The translations under genes were made by a program, and so were the position numbers. This document shows, one piece after another, positions 5,546 to 13,709 of a stretch of 20,215 nucleotides of DNA. Origin of the DNA: CAYJEO01 sp964369355 (lineage in GTDB: Bacteria > Bacillota_I > Bacilli_A > RF39 > UBA660); NCBI GenBank assembly GCA_964369355.1, contig CAYJEO010000013.1:1-20215 (forward strand), given 5' to 3'. The stretch's first letter is position 1, and the number at the start of each line of letters is the position of its first letter. Under the pieces are notes generated by a model. That model saw only the letters and a program-made list of their open reading frames with translations. It was not told the origin of the DNA and did not search any database.

Positions 5546-7129
5546 ATGAAATCAGATATACAAATAGCAGCATATGCCAAATTATTAAAAATAAATGAAA
5601 TAGCTAATAAATTAAATATTAAAGACATAGAAAATTATGGTAATTATAAAGCTAAAATTAATGATTTACCTAAAGAAGCAAAAGCTAAACTTATATTAGT
5701 AACATCTACATCTCCAACACCTTTTGGAGAAGGAAAAACAACTATGAGTATCGGTTTAAATGATGCCTTATGTAAAATTGGTCAAAAAAGCGTAGTAGTT
5801 TTAAGAGAACCTTCTTTAGGTCCGGTATTTGGAATTAAAGGTGGTGCTACTGGTGGAGGATATGCCCAAGTAGTTCCTATGGAAGATATAAACCTACATT
5901 TTACAGGAGATTTTCATGCTATAACTAGTGCTAATAATTTAATAGCATCAGCAATAGATAATCATATATTTCAAGGAAATAGTTTAAATATAAAAGAAGT
6001 ATTATTTAATAGATGTCTTGATTTAAATGAAAGAGCTCTAAGAGATATAACAATTAACTCAAAAGAAAAAAGAAATGAATCATTTAATATAACATCAGCT
6101 TCTGAAATAATGGCTATTTTATGTTTATCTACTAATATAAGTAATTTAAAAGAAAATATAGGTAATATATTAGTTGCAAAAGATATTAATGATGAACCAA
6201 TATATGCAAAAGATTTAAAAATAACAGATGCTGCAACTATTTTATTAAAAGATGCAATTAAACCTAATTTAGTTCAAACTTTAGAAAATAATCCTGCTAT
6301 AATTCATGGTGGACCTTTTGCTAATATTGCACATGGGTGTAATTCTATAATAGCTACTAAACTAGGATTAAGTTTAGCCGATTATGTTGTTACAGAAGCT
6401 GGTTTTGGTTCTGATTTAGGTGCTGAAAAGTTTTTTAATATTAAATGTAGGAAAGCGAGTATTTATCCTGATGCTGTAGTTATCAATACAACTATTCGTT
6501 CATTACTTTATAATGGAGAAAATGATATTAAAAAAGGTATAAATAATTTATATGCTCATATCGATAATATTAAAAAATTTACAAATAATATAATAGTATG
6601 TTTAAATCATTTTTATAATGATGATATTAAAGATATTAATTATTTAGAAGAACAATTAAAAATAAATAATATAGAATTTTCAATATCAAAAGCATATGAA
6701 TTAGGTAGTGATGGAAGTACTGATTTAGCTAATAAAATATTAAACTTTACTAAAGAGAATTCTAAATTTACTTATGATTTAGAAGATGATACTATAACTA
6801 AAATAAAAAAAGTAGCGACCAATGTATATGGCGCTACTAATGTAATTATAGAAAATGATATATTAGAAAAAATTAAATATATTGAAAGTATAAATAAAAA
6901 CTTACCTATATGTATTGCTAAAACTCAATATTCTTTATCAGATGATCAATTTAAATTAGGAAGACCTAGTAATTTTGATATAACTATAAAAGATATTAAA
7001 TTAAACAATGGAGCAGGGTTTATTGTAGTCTTATTAGGAAATATTATGACTTTACCTGGATTAGGTAAAACTCCTGCATATGAAGGTATGCAAATAGATG
7101 AATATTCAAATATAAAAGGTTTATTTTAA
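5546..7129 (+). CDS. fhs: Formate-tetrahydrofolate ligase
   Basis: This enzyme joins formate to tetrahydrofolate with ATP to give 10-formyl-THF, feeding purine and formyl-Met synthesis and, in some anaerobes, one-carbon carbon flow. The 527-residue protein is slightly shorter than the usual 550-560. The nucleotide-binding loop TPFGEGKTT is near residue 58. The family block GGGYAQVVPMEDINLHFTGD follows near residue 107, then GGPFANIAHGCNS near 253, AGFGSDLGAEKF near 283 and a C-terminal GNIMTLPGLGKTPAY, where relatives usually have GDIMTMPGLPKxPAA. ATG at 5546 follows GAGGTGA. The gene is monocistronic between its own -10 and terminator; no folD or other one-carbon gene is in view. Confidence 0.95.
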   Translation: MKSDIQIAAYAKLLKINEIANKLNIKDIENYGNYKAKINDLPKEAKAKLILVTSTSPTPFGEGKTTMSIGLNDALCKIGQKSVVVLREPSLGPVFGIKGGATGGGYAQVVPMEDINLHFTGDFHAITSANNLIASAIDNHIFQGNSLNIKEVLFNRCLDLNERALRDITINSKEKRNESFNITSASEIMAILCLSTNISNLKENIGNILVAKDINDEPIYAKDLKITDAATILLKDAIKPNLVQTLENNPAIIHGGPFANIAHGCNSIIATKLGLSLADYVVTEAGFGSDLGAEKFFNIKCRKASIYPDAVVINTTIRSLLYNGENDIKKGINNLYAHIDNIKKFTNNIIVCLNHFYNDDIKDINYLEEQLKINNIEFSISKAYELGSDGSTDLANKILNFTKENSKFTYDLEDDTITKIKKVATNVYGATNVIIENDILEKIKYIESINKNLPICIAKTQYSLSDDQFKLGRPSNFDITIKDIKLNNGAGFIVVLLGNIMTLPGLGKTPAYEGMQIDEYSNIKGLF

Positions 7130-7144
7130 TAAATCTTTTTTTTT
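7114..7144 (+). terminator. Intrinsic terminator of fhs
   Basis: GGTTTAT pairs with ATAAATC (one G-U), flanked by AAAA on the left and a run of nine T on the right. The fhs TAA (7127-7129) sits in the loop and inner stem. Confidence 0.75.
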
Positions 7145-7156
7145 ATTAAAAAGTAC

Positions 7157-7185
7157 TTGATTTAAGATTAATATTTTGGTATTAT
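7157..7185 (+). promoter_or_regulatory. Promoter of tRNA-Met
   Basis: TTGATT (7157-7162), 17 nt, TATTAT (7180-7185) with TGG before it (extended -10). The predicted start is about 10 nt before the tRNA. Confidence 0.65.
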
Positions 7186-7200
7186 TATATTGTTCCATTT

Positions 7201-7277
7201 GGCGATGTAGCTCAGTTGGCTAGAGCAACCGGTTCATACCCGGTAGGTCGTAAGTTCGAATCTTATCGTCGCTACCA
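7201..7277 (+). tRNA. tRNA-Met (CAT), elongator
   Basis: A complete 77-nt cloverleaf with encoded CCA. Acceptor GGCGATG pairs with CGTCGCT (G1-U72 and one internal G-U). The anticodon stem ACCGG/CCGGT holds loop TTCATAC with anticodon CAT at 7235-7237. The T arm is GTAAG-TTCGAAT-CTTAT. It resembles B. subtilis elongator tRNA-Met along its length. The paired 1-72 position and the lack of three consecutive G-C pairs in the anticodon stem argue against the initiator. Ile2 (lysidine CAU) tRNAs normally begin GGACC or GGGCC, so Met is preferred. It stands alone with its own promoter and terminator. Confidence 0.93.
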
Positions 7278-7287
7278 AATAGAATTT

Positions 7288-7314
7288 AACTAGATAGAAA
7301 TATCTAGTTTTTTT
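7288..7314 (+). terminator. Intrinsic terminator of tRNA-Met
   Basis: A perfect 9-bp stem (AACTAGATA with TATCTAGTT) closed by a GAAA tetraloop and followed by T residues. It overlaps the 3' end of the convergent uvsE gene, whose TAG stop lies at 7304-7306 in the right arm. Confidence 0.9.
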
Positions 7315-8242
7315 GTATATAAATAGTAGTTCCTTTTATTTTGTAATTTGATATATATTTTAATTGTCTAATTAATTTAAATAATGCCTCATCTTTTTTC
7401 TTGGCTTCTAACATAATATCTATGTCGTATTCTAAATTAGATATTTTATCTAAAAAGTAAATAAAACTAGAAATATCTATATAATCATTATGAGCTCTAA
7501 ATTCTTTTTTTAATTTAGATTTAGGAGAAGAAAAATGAATTTTAGGATTAATAAATTTCCATGTATTAAATATATCTTTAATATATATAAATAAATCTTC
7601 TGAATCATTATTACAAACATAATGATGGTAATCTAGTACAAAAGGTATATTTAATTTATTTGCTATATATAAACAATCTAAAATATTAAATACTTTATCA
7701 TCATTTTCAATTGCAATACAATTTTGTAAGTGAATTGGTAATAATTTAAAATTATTAATAAATCTAGCTATACTTTGTTTTTTGCCAAATACAGAAGAAC
7801 CTACATGTAATATGATTATTTTTTTTTTAATACCTAAAACTTCTAATATATTGTAATGATATTCTAAAATTTTAATAGAATTTTCAACAACTTCTTTTTT
7901 AGTACTATTTAAAACAGTAAATTGATCTGGATGAACATCAATACGCATATTACTTATAATATTTTTTATTTTATCAAAATAAGGTTTATAAGGTAGTATA
8001 TAATCAAATATAACATCATCTTTAGTAGCTAAAGGAATTAATTTAGAAGTTAATCTAAAAAAATGTATATCATTTTTAGCGTTATAAATTAAAGTTTCAA
8101 TTAGATCTTCTAAATTAGATATAATAACATCATTTAATTTATTTAAATCTTTATTTTTTAAATATTCTGTATAAGTAAATGGAGTAGAAGAAGTTTTATT
8201 AATAGTTAAAGAAGTTCCTACATAACCTAAGTTTATTTTCAT
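7304..8242 (-). CDS. uvsE: UV damage endonuclease UvsE (UVDE)
   Basis: This 312-residue TIM-barrel endonuclease nicks DNA 5' of UV photoproducts and some abasic or distorted sites, opening an alternative excision repair path. Nearly every family motif is readable: the start MKINLGYVGTSL, HPDQFTVLNS, ILHVGSS, AIENDDK, LDYHHY, KIHFSS, AHNDYID and MLEAKKKDEAL. The conserved His, Glu and Asp residues in these motifs supply the metal site. The start at 8242 has GGTGAT 3-4 nt upstream on the minus strand and matches the usual family N-terminus; upstream in-frame codons run into the divergent HD gene. The last codons and TAG are shared with the tRNA terminator. The gene is divergent from the HD hydrolase, with about 106 bp between the starts. 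Confidence 0.93.
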   Translation of the reverse strand: MKINLGYVGTSLTINKTSSTPFTYTEYLKNKDLNKLNDVIISNLEDLIETLIYNAKNDIHFFRLTSKLIPLATKDDVIFDYILPYKPYFDKIKNIISNMRIDVHPDQFTVLNSTKKEVVENSIKILEYHYNILEVLGIKKKIIILHVGSSVFGKKQSIARFINNFKLLPIHLQNCIAIENDDKVFNILDCLYIANKLNIPFVLDYHHYVCNNDSEDLFIYIKDIFNTWKFINPKIHFSSPKSKLKKEFRAHNDYIDISSFIYFLDKISNLEYDIDIMLEAKKKDEALFKLIRQLKYISNYKIKGTTIYIQKN

Positions 8243-8321
8243 AAAATCACCGTTATTAGTTTGGTTTATAAATAAATTAAAATACATTTTAATAACCATT
8301 TTCTTTTTTTTGAATATAGTG

Positions 8322-8327
8322 TATAAT
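8322..8327 (+). promoter_or_regulatory. -10 element of the HD hydrolase gene
   Basis: A perfect TATAAT lies 9 nt before the AAAGGAGGA ribosome-binding site (8337-8345). No clear -35 is seen, as the upstream bases are a T tract. The 106-bp divergent region must also hold the uvsE promoter, which I cannot place confidently. Confidence 0.5.
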
Positions 8328-8348
8328 GGATAGTCCAAAGGAGGATTT

Positions 8349-8972
8349 ATGGTAAATAAAAAGTTAAAACAATACATTGAACAACACGTTTTACCGGAGT
8401 ATGAAAAAAACGATTTAGGGCATAATATTAAGCATATTGAATTTGTTATTAGAAGAAGTTTAGAGTTTGCTAATAATATAGAAAACATTAACTTAGATAT
8501 GGTATATACAATAGCTTCATATCACGATATAGGACATCATATTAATGCTAAAACACATGAAAAAATATCAGCAAATATTTTATTTGAAGATGAATTTTTA
8601 AATCAATATTTTACAAAAGAACAATTAATAATTATGAAAGAAGCAGTTGAAGATCATAGAGCTAGTTTAGAATATACTCCAAGGTCTATATATGGAAAAA
8701 TAGTGTCATCCGCTGATAGAAATACTTTAATATCTGTTATACTAAAGAGAATGTATCAGTATAGATTAAAGCATTGTCCTAATTTATCTAATGAAGAAAT
8801 ATTAGAAGAATCAAGGTCACACTTACAAAAAAGATATGGTAAAAAAGGTTATTCAAGAGATAAAATATATTTTAAAGATAAAGAGTATAATGACTTTTTA
8901 AAAGAAATAGATAATGTTTTATCTAATAAAAAATTATTCGAACACTTATTTAAAAAAGAAAACAATTTTTAA
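8349..8972 (+). CDS. HD-domain metal-dependent phosphohydrolase
   Basis: The 207-residue soluble protein carries the HD superfamily pattern: H25/H29 in GHNIKHI, the H59-D60 pair in SYHDIGHH, further conserved histidines (H70 in THEK, H103 in EDHR) and the distal Asp D123 in SSADR. HD proteins bind one or two metals and hydrolyse phosphomonoesters or phosphodiesters, often of nucleotides. The substrate cannot be told from sequence. AAAGGAGGA (8337-8345) is among the strongest ribosome-binding sites in the window. The gene is divergent from uvsE, which is compatible with, but does not prove, a role in nucleotide housekeeping during repair. No clear terminator follows before the TetR promoter. 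Confidence 0.85.
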   Translation: MVNKKLKQYIEQHVLPEYEKNDLGHNIKHIEFVIRRSLEFANNIENINLDMVYTIASYHDIGHHINAKTHEKISANILFEDEFLNQYFTKEQLIIMKEAVEDHRASLEYTPRSIYGKIVSSADRNTLISVILKRMYQYRLKHCPNLSNEEILEESRSHLQKRYGKKGYSRDKIYFKDKEYNDFLKEIDNVLSNKKLFEHLFKKENNF

Positions 8973-8987
8973 TATTTTTTTATCACC

Positions 8988-9006
8988 AATTGACAAGTTG
9001 TCAATT
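8988..9006. promoter_or_regulatory. Palindromic operator, probably bound by the TetR-family regulator
   Basis: AATTGACAAGTTGTCAATT is a perfect 9-1-9 inverted repeat. It covers the -35 hexamer TTGACA (8990-8995) and the first half of the spacer of the promoter driving the TetR-exporter operon. Its size and position are typical of TetR-family autorepression. Confidence 0.75.
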
Positions 9007-9018
9007 AATTGTTATACT
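8990..9018 (+). promoter_or_regulatory. Promoter of the TetR-ABC exporter operon
   Basis: TTGACA (8990-8995), exactly 17 nt, TATACT (9013-9018) with TGT in front (extended -10). The predicted start is near 9025. The operator overlaps the -35. Confidence 0.8.
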
Positions 9019-9050
9019 GTATAGGTATTTACAAAGTAAGGAGTGATATT

Positions 9051-9665
9051 ATTCCAAAAAATGATATAAAAAAATTATCTATTGAAAAGCAAATAGAGTT
9101 GAAAAATGCAGCTATTAAAGAATTTTCAAGTGTACCATTAATAAAAGCATCTATTAATAAAATTATACAAGATATAAATATGCCAAGAGGAACATTTTAC
9201 TTATATTTTGACAATATAGAACAGTTATATATATATGTTGTAAAAGATTATTTTGAAGATGTTATTAGTTTATTTATTAACTTATTAAAAGAAAATGAAG
9301 GTAATATATTCAATACATTTCCTAAATTATTAGATAAAGTTTATACTTTAGGTTATACAGAAGAAAATAAAAATTTCTTTAAAAACTTTTTTATAAATGC
9401 TAATGGTAAATTAAGTAATAATTTAATGGATACGAATAAAGAAAAAGAAAAAAAATTATTATTTGAAGAAATTAAGAATAATATAGATATTAGTAATTTA
9501 AATATTGATTCAGAAGAAGATATGCATGATATATTTTCTATATTAATATTTATGACAGTAAATACATTAGTTCAACTATTCGTAAAAGAAATAGATTATG
9601 AATTTATTAAAAAAAGATATGAAAATAAAATAAGATTAATTAAGAAAGGAATTGAAAAATGCTAA
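9051..9665 (+). CDS. TetR/AcrR-family transcriptional regulator with apparent AUU start
   Basis: The protein, about 204 residues, has an N-terminal TetR DNA-binding domain: helix 1 in EKQIELKNAAIKEFS and the helix-turn-helix in ASINKIIQDINMPRGTFYLYF, followed by a helical ligand-binding and dimer domain. The frame is open upstream, but the promoter -10 is at 9013-9018. After the predicted transcript start there is no in-frame ATG, GTG or TTG until inside the helix-turn-helix. AAGGAG (9038-9043) lies exactly 7 nt before ATT at 9051. Starting there gives (M)PKNDIKKLS, close to the MPKNTF.NL start common in relatives. So either AUU is the real start or the sequence has an error at this base. It overlaps the first ABC gene by 7 nt and probably represses the whole operon until a substrate of the exporter binds. 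Confidence 0.85.
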   Translation: MPKNDIKKLSIEKQIELKNAAIKEFSSVPLIKASINKIIQDINMPRGTFYLYFDNIEQLYIYVVKDYFEDVISLFINLLKENEGNIFNTFPKLLDKVYTLGYTEENKNFFKNFFINANGKLSNNLMDTNKEKEKKLLFEEIKNNIDISNLNIDSEEDMHDIFSILIFMTVNTLVQLFVKEIDYEFIKKRYENKIRLIKKGIEKC

Positions 9666-11869
9666 GATTATTTAAATATTTAAAAAATCACGTTTTAGAG
9701 ATTATATTAATTATAGGTTTATTAGTAGTTCAAGCTAATTTAGATCTATCATTACCAGAATATACTTCTAAAATAGTAGATGTAGGAATTCAACAACAAG
9801 GAATAGAAACAGGAGTATATGAGTATATTTCAGAAACTCATTATAATAATTTACTATTATTTTTGGACGATGATTCTATTTTACTTAATAATTATGAATT
9901 ATTAGAAAAAAATGAAAAAAATATAGAAGATTATCCTTTAATAGAAGAAGAAAATATATATGTAATAAAAGAAGATGTAAAAAAGGAAGAAATTGAACCA
10001 ATTTTAAATCAAGCTTCATTATTAGTATCAGTTTTACAAACACCATCTGATTTTAATAAAGAAATATTTGCACAATTAAGTACTAACTTAAATATGGAAG
10101 TTAATAGTGATAATATATTTATGATTTTATCAAATATGACGAAAGAAGAGCAAACTTTAGTATTATCACCTATGATAGAGCAATTTGGTGCAATAGATGA
10201 GGCTATGATCACTCAAATGGCTATAGCAACAGTACAAGTAGAATATACAAACATAGGTATTAATTTAGATGATTTACAAATGAAATATATTTTAAATTCA
10301 GGGCTTATTATGTTAGGAATATCTTTAGTAATTATGGCAGTAGCATTAGCTGTATTATTCTTAGGTTCTAGATTAGCATCAAAATTAGCTTATATTTTAA
10401 GAATGAAAGTATTTGAAAATACAGTTAATTTTTCTAAAAAAGAAATTCAAGAGTTTGGAACAGCTTCATTAATTACTAGAACTACTAATGATATCCAACA
10501 AGTACAACAAGTATTTACAATGTTATTTAGAGTAGTATTCTATGCACCTATATTAGCAATTGGTGGAATGTTAAAAATGACTGATGCAGACTCATCAATG
10601 TTGATTATAATAGTAACAGCAGTAGTTGTATTAATTATATCTATTATGACTTTATTTATAATAGTAATGCCTAAATTTACTAAATTACAATCATTAATTG
10701 ATAAACTTAATTTAGTTTCAAGAGAAATCTTAAATGGTATACCAGTAATTCGTGCATTCTCTAATGAGTCACATGAAGAAAAAAGATTTGAAAAAGCTAA
10801 TAAGGATTTAACAAAAGTTAATTTATTTATAAATAGAACAATGTCAGCTATGATGCCTATAATGATGCTTATTATGAACGTTGTAACAGTAGCAATACTT
10901 TGGTATGGGTCATACGCAATTGATGATGGATTAATTCAAGTAGGAGATATGATGGCTTATATTCAATATGCAATGCAAATCATAATGGCTTTCTTAATGA
11001 TATCTATTATTTCAATTATTTTACCAAGAGCAACAATTGCAGCAAAAAGAATTAGAGAAGTTATAAATACTAAATCAAGTGTTACAACAATTAAAAATCC
11101 TAAAAAAATGGATAAAAAAATAAAAGAAGTTGAATTTAAAAATGTATGTTTTAGATATCCTAATGCAGATGAAGATGTATTAACAGATATATCATTTATT
11201 GCAACATTAGGTACAACAACAGCATTTATAGGATCAACTGGTTCAGGTAAATCAACAGTAATTAATTTATTACCAAGATTCTTTGATACAACTGAAGGAA
11301 ATATTTTATTTAATGGAACATCAATAAAAGACTTTGATTTAAAAGAATTAAGAGATAAAATTGGCTACGTTCCACAAAAAGGAATGTTATTTACAGGTAC
11401 TGTTGAATCTAATATAAAATATGGAGATGATTCAATTTCTAAAAAAGAAATGTTAGAAGCATCTAAAATAGCACAAGCCAAAGACTTCGTAGAAAAATTA
11501 GAAAAAAAATACGATAGTGAAATAGCACAAGGTGGTACTAACGTATCTGGTGGACAAAGACAAAGATTATCAATAGCAAGAGCAATAGCAGTTAATCCAG
11601 ATTTATTTATATTTGATGACTCATTTTCAGCACTTGACTTTAAAACAGATGCAAAATTAAGAAAAGAATTAACAAATATTACAAAAGATAAAATAGTATT
11701 TATAGTAGCTCAAAGAGTATCAACAATTATGAATGCTGACCAAATAGTTGTACTAGATGAAGGTAAAACAGTAGGGATAGGAACTCATGAAGAATTACTT
11801 AAAAACTGTACTGTTTACAAAGAAATCGCAGAATCTCAACTTAGTAAGGAGGAATTAGGACATGAATAG
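9659..11869 (+). CDS. Heterodimeric ABC exporter subunit with degenerate catalytic residues
   Basis: This 736-residue half-transporter fuses a six-helix exporter domain to an ATPase domain. A large extracellular insertion (about residues 45-215) separates TM1 from TM2, as in a subgroup of Firmicute heterodimeric exporters. The ATPase has Walker A GSTGSGKST (525-533), Q-loop VPQKG and a perfect signature SGGQRQR (630-636). After Walker B D653, the catalytic Glu is replaced by D654, and the switch His is Gln (Q685 in VAQRVST). It thus donates a good signature to its partner's ATP site but forms a poor site itself, the asymmetry known for TM287/288, LmrCD and BmrCD. Its start overlaps the TetR stop by 7 nt, with AAAGGA upstream. 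It is probably a drug or lipid/peptide exporter; the substrate is unknown. Confidence 0.92.
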   Translation: MLRLFKYLKNHVLEIILIIGLLVVQANLDLSLPEYTSKIVDVGIQQQGIETGVYEYISETHYNNLLLFLDDDSILLNNYELLEKNEKNIEDYPLIEEENIYVIKEDVKKEEIEPILNQASLLVSVLQTPSDFNKEIFAQLSTNLNMEVNSDNIFMILSNMTKEEQTLVLSPMIEQFGAIDEAMITQMAIATVQVEYTNIGINLDDLQMKYILNSGLIMLGISLVIMAVALAVLFLGSRLASKLAYILRMKVFENTVNFSKKEIQEFGTASLITRTTNDIQQVQQVFTMLFRVVFYAPILAIGGMLKMTDADSSMLIIIVTAVVVLIISIMTLFIIVMPKFTKLQSLIDKLNLVSREILNGIPVIRAFSNESHEEKRFEKANKDLTKVNLFINRTMSAMMPIMMLIMNVVTVAILWYGSYAIDDGLIQVGDMMAYIQYAMQIIMAFLMISIISIILPRATIAAKRIREVINTKSSVTTIKNPKKMDKKIKEVEFKNVCFRYPNADEDVLTDISFIATLGTTTAFIGSTGSGKSTVINLLPRFFDTTEGNILFNGTSIKDFDLKELRDKIGYVPQKGMLFTGTVESNIKYGDDSISKKEMLEASKIAQAKDFVEKLEKKYDSEIAQGGTNVSGGQRQRLSIARAIAVNPDLFIFDDSFSALDFKTDAKLRKELTNITKDKIVFIVAQRVSTIMNADQIVVLDEGKTVGIGTHEELLKNCTVYKEIAESQLSKEELGHE

Positions 11870-13673
11870 AGGACCTGGTAGTTCTAATGGTAAAATAGAA
11901 AAAGCAAAAGACTTTAAAGGCACAATAAAAAAATTAATAAATCATTTTAAAAAATATAAAGTTAGTATATTTGCAATCGTTTTATTTACTACTATTTCAA
12001 CTATATTTGCTATAGTTGGACCTAAAATAATGGGTGATGTAACTACTGAATTATTTAATGGTTTAATGGCTAAAGTTACTAATACTGGTGCAATTGACTT
12101 TAATTTAATTACATCAACACTTACATTTTTACTAGTTATTTATGTGATTAGTTCCATAGCAACTTTTATCGTTAACTTTATAAGTAACACGATAACTAAT
12201 GATATTGCTTACAATTTTAGAAAAGATATATCAAAAAAATTACATAAATTACCAATGAGATATTTTGATAAATATTCAAATGGTGAAATATTATCAAGAA
12301 TTACAAATGATGTTGATACATTGTCACAAAATTTAAGTCAAACTGTATCGACTATCATTACTTCAACAGCAACAATTATTGGGGTATTAATAATGATGTT
12401 TTCAATTGACTTTACTATGTCTGTTGCGTCCCTTTTAATACTTCCAATATCAATGATTGGTATGAGTATCATAATTAAAAGATCTCAAAAATACTTTGCA
12501 CAACAACAAAAAAACTTAGGTGACTTAAACGGTATAATTGAAGAAGTATACGGTGGTCATGATGTTGTTAAAGTATTTAATGGAGAACAAAAATCAATTG
12601 AAAAATTTGAAGAAGTAAACGCTAAATTATATAATACTGGTTGGAAAAGTCAGTTTATGTCAACAGCAATTCATCCATTAATGACTTTTATTGGTAACTT
12701 AAGTTATGTACTAATATCTTTATTAGGTGGATTTTTAATTATATTAGAAAAACTAGAAGTAGGAAGCATCTTATCATTTAATCAATATATAAGAAACTTA
12801 AATAACTCTCTAGCCTCACTTGCACAAATAGTAAGTATGATTCAATCAACAGCAGCTGCTGCAGAACGTGTATTTGAATTTTTAGAAAGTGAAGAAGAAT
12901 CATTAAATCCTACAAAACCATATTCAACTAAAAACATTGAAGGAAATGTTGAATTTAAAAATGTTCATTTCGGATATGATGAAAACAAAACAATAATAAA
13001 TGACTTTTCTGTAAATATTAAAAATGGTCAAAAAATAGCAATAGTAGGTCCAACAGGTGCAGGTAAAACTACAATAGTTAAACTACTGATGCGTTTTTAT
13101 GATTTAAATTCAGGTAAAATTTTAGTAGATGGAAAAGATATTACTAAATTTAATAGAGAAAAATTAAGAAGCTTATTTGGAATGGTATTACAAGATACAT
13201 GGTTATACTCAGATACTATTGAAAATAACATTAAATACGGTAAATTAGATGCAACGTATGAAGAGGTGAAAGAAGCTGCAAAATCAGCAAGTGTACATCA
13301 CTTTATAAAAACATTACCAGATGCTTATAATATGGTATTAAATGAAGAATCAGATAATATCTCACAAGGACAAAAGCAATTACTAACAATTGCAAGAGTA
13401 ATATTAGCAGACCCTAAAATATTAATTTTAGACGAAGCTACAAGTAGTGTAGATACTAGAACAGAAGTTTTAATCCAACAAGCAATGGATAAAGTAATGG
13501 AAGGAAGAACTAGTTTTATTATAGCTCATAGATTATCAACAATTAAAAATGCTGATTTAATCTTAGTTATGAATAATGGAGATATAGTAGAAACTGGAAA
13601 TCATGATACATTACTTAAAAAAGATGGATTTTATGCTAATTTATATAATTCACAATTTGAAGAAGTTAATTAA
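11862..13673 (+). CDS. Heterodimeric ABC exporter subunit with intact catalytic residues
   Basis: This 603-residue half-transporter is the partner of the preceding gene. A six-helix domain (about residues 30-330) without the large insertion is followed by an ATPase domain with Walker A GPTGAGKTT (396-404), Q-loop VLQDT, Walker B ILILDEATSS with catalytic E525, and switch H556 in IAHRLST. Its signature is degenerate (ISQGQKQ, residues 500-506, instead of SGGQ), so the competent ATP site is built from this subunit's Walker motifs and the partner's signature. ATGAATAG overlaps the partner's stop by 8 nt, with AAGGAGG at 11846-11852, giving equal, coupled synthesis. The N-terminus starts NRGPGSSNGK, a Gly/Ser-rich tail common in this subgroup. 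Confidence 0.93.
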   Translation: MNRGPGSSNGKIEKAKDFKGTIKKLINHFKKYKVSIFAIVLFTTISTIFAIVGPKIMGDVTTELFNGLMAKVTNTGAIDFNLITSTLTFLLVIYVISSIATFIVNFISNTITNDIAYNFRKDISKKLHKLPMRYFDKYSNGEILSRITNDVDTLSQNLSQTVSTIITSTATIIGVLIMMFSIDFTMSVASLLILPISMIGMSIIIKRSQKYFAQQQKNLGDLNGIIEEVYGGHDVVKVFNGEQKSIEKFEEVNAKLYNTGWKSQFMSTAIHPLMTFIGNLSYVLISLLGGFLIILEKLEVGSILSFNQYIRNLNNSLASLAQIVSMIQSTAAAAERVFEFLESEEESLNPTKPYSTKNIEGNVEFKNVHFGYDENKTIINDFSVNIKNGQKIAIVGPTGAGKTTIVKLLMRFYDLNSGKILVDGKDITKFNREKLRSLFGMVLQDTWLYSDTIENNIKYGKLDATYEEVKEAAKSASVHHFIKTLPDAYNMVLNEESDNISQGQKQLLTIARVILADPKILILDEATSSVDTRTEVLIQQAMDKVMEGRTSFIIAHRLSTIKNADLILVMNNGDIVETGNHDTLLKKDGFYANLYNSQFEEVN

Positions 13674-13685
13674 CTTCTTTTTTTG
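13660..13685 (+). terminator. Intrinsic terminator of the exporter operon
   Basis: AAGAAGTTAA and TTAACTTCTT form a perfect palindrome followed by T residues. The TAA stop (13671-13673) is inside the right arm, and the yvcK -10 follows within 10 nt. Confidence 0.85.
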
Positions 13686-13694
13686 TGATATAAT
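13686..13694 (+). promoter_or_regulatory. Extended -10 promoter of yvcK
   Basis: TGATATAAT (TATAAT at 13689-13694). The ribosome-binding site AGGTGA begins at 13700, only 5 nt later, so the predicted start nucleotide is within or beside it. Confidence 0.6.
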
Positions 13695-13709
13695 TAAATA
13701 GGTGAAATT

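Noticed and set aside
7201..7277. Initiator tRNA-fMet or tRNA-Ile2 instead of elongator Met
   Set aside because: Position 1-72 is paired, the anticodon stem lacks three G-C pairs, and the overall sequence follows elongator Met rather than the GGACC-type Ile2.
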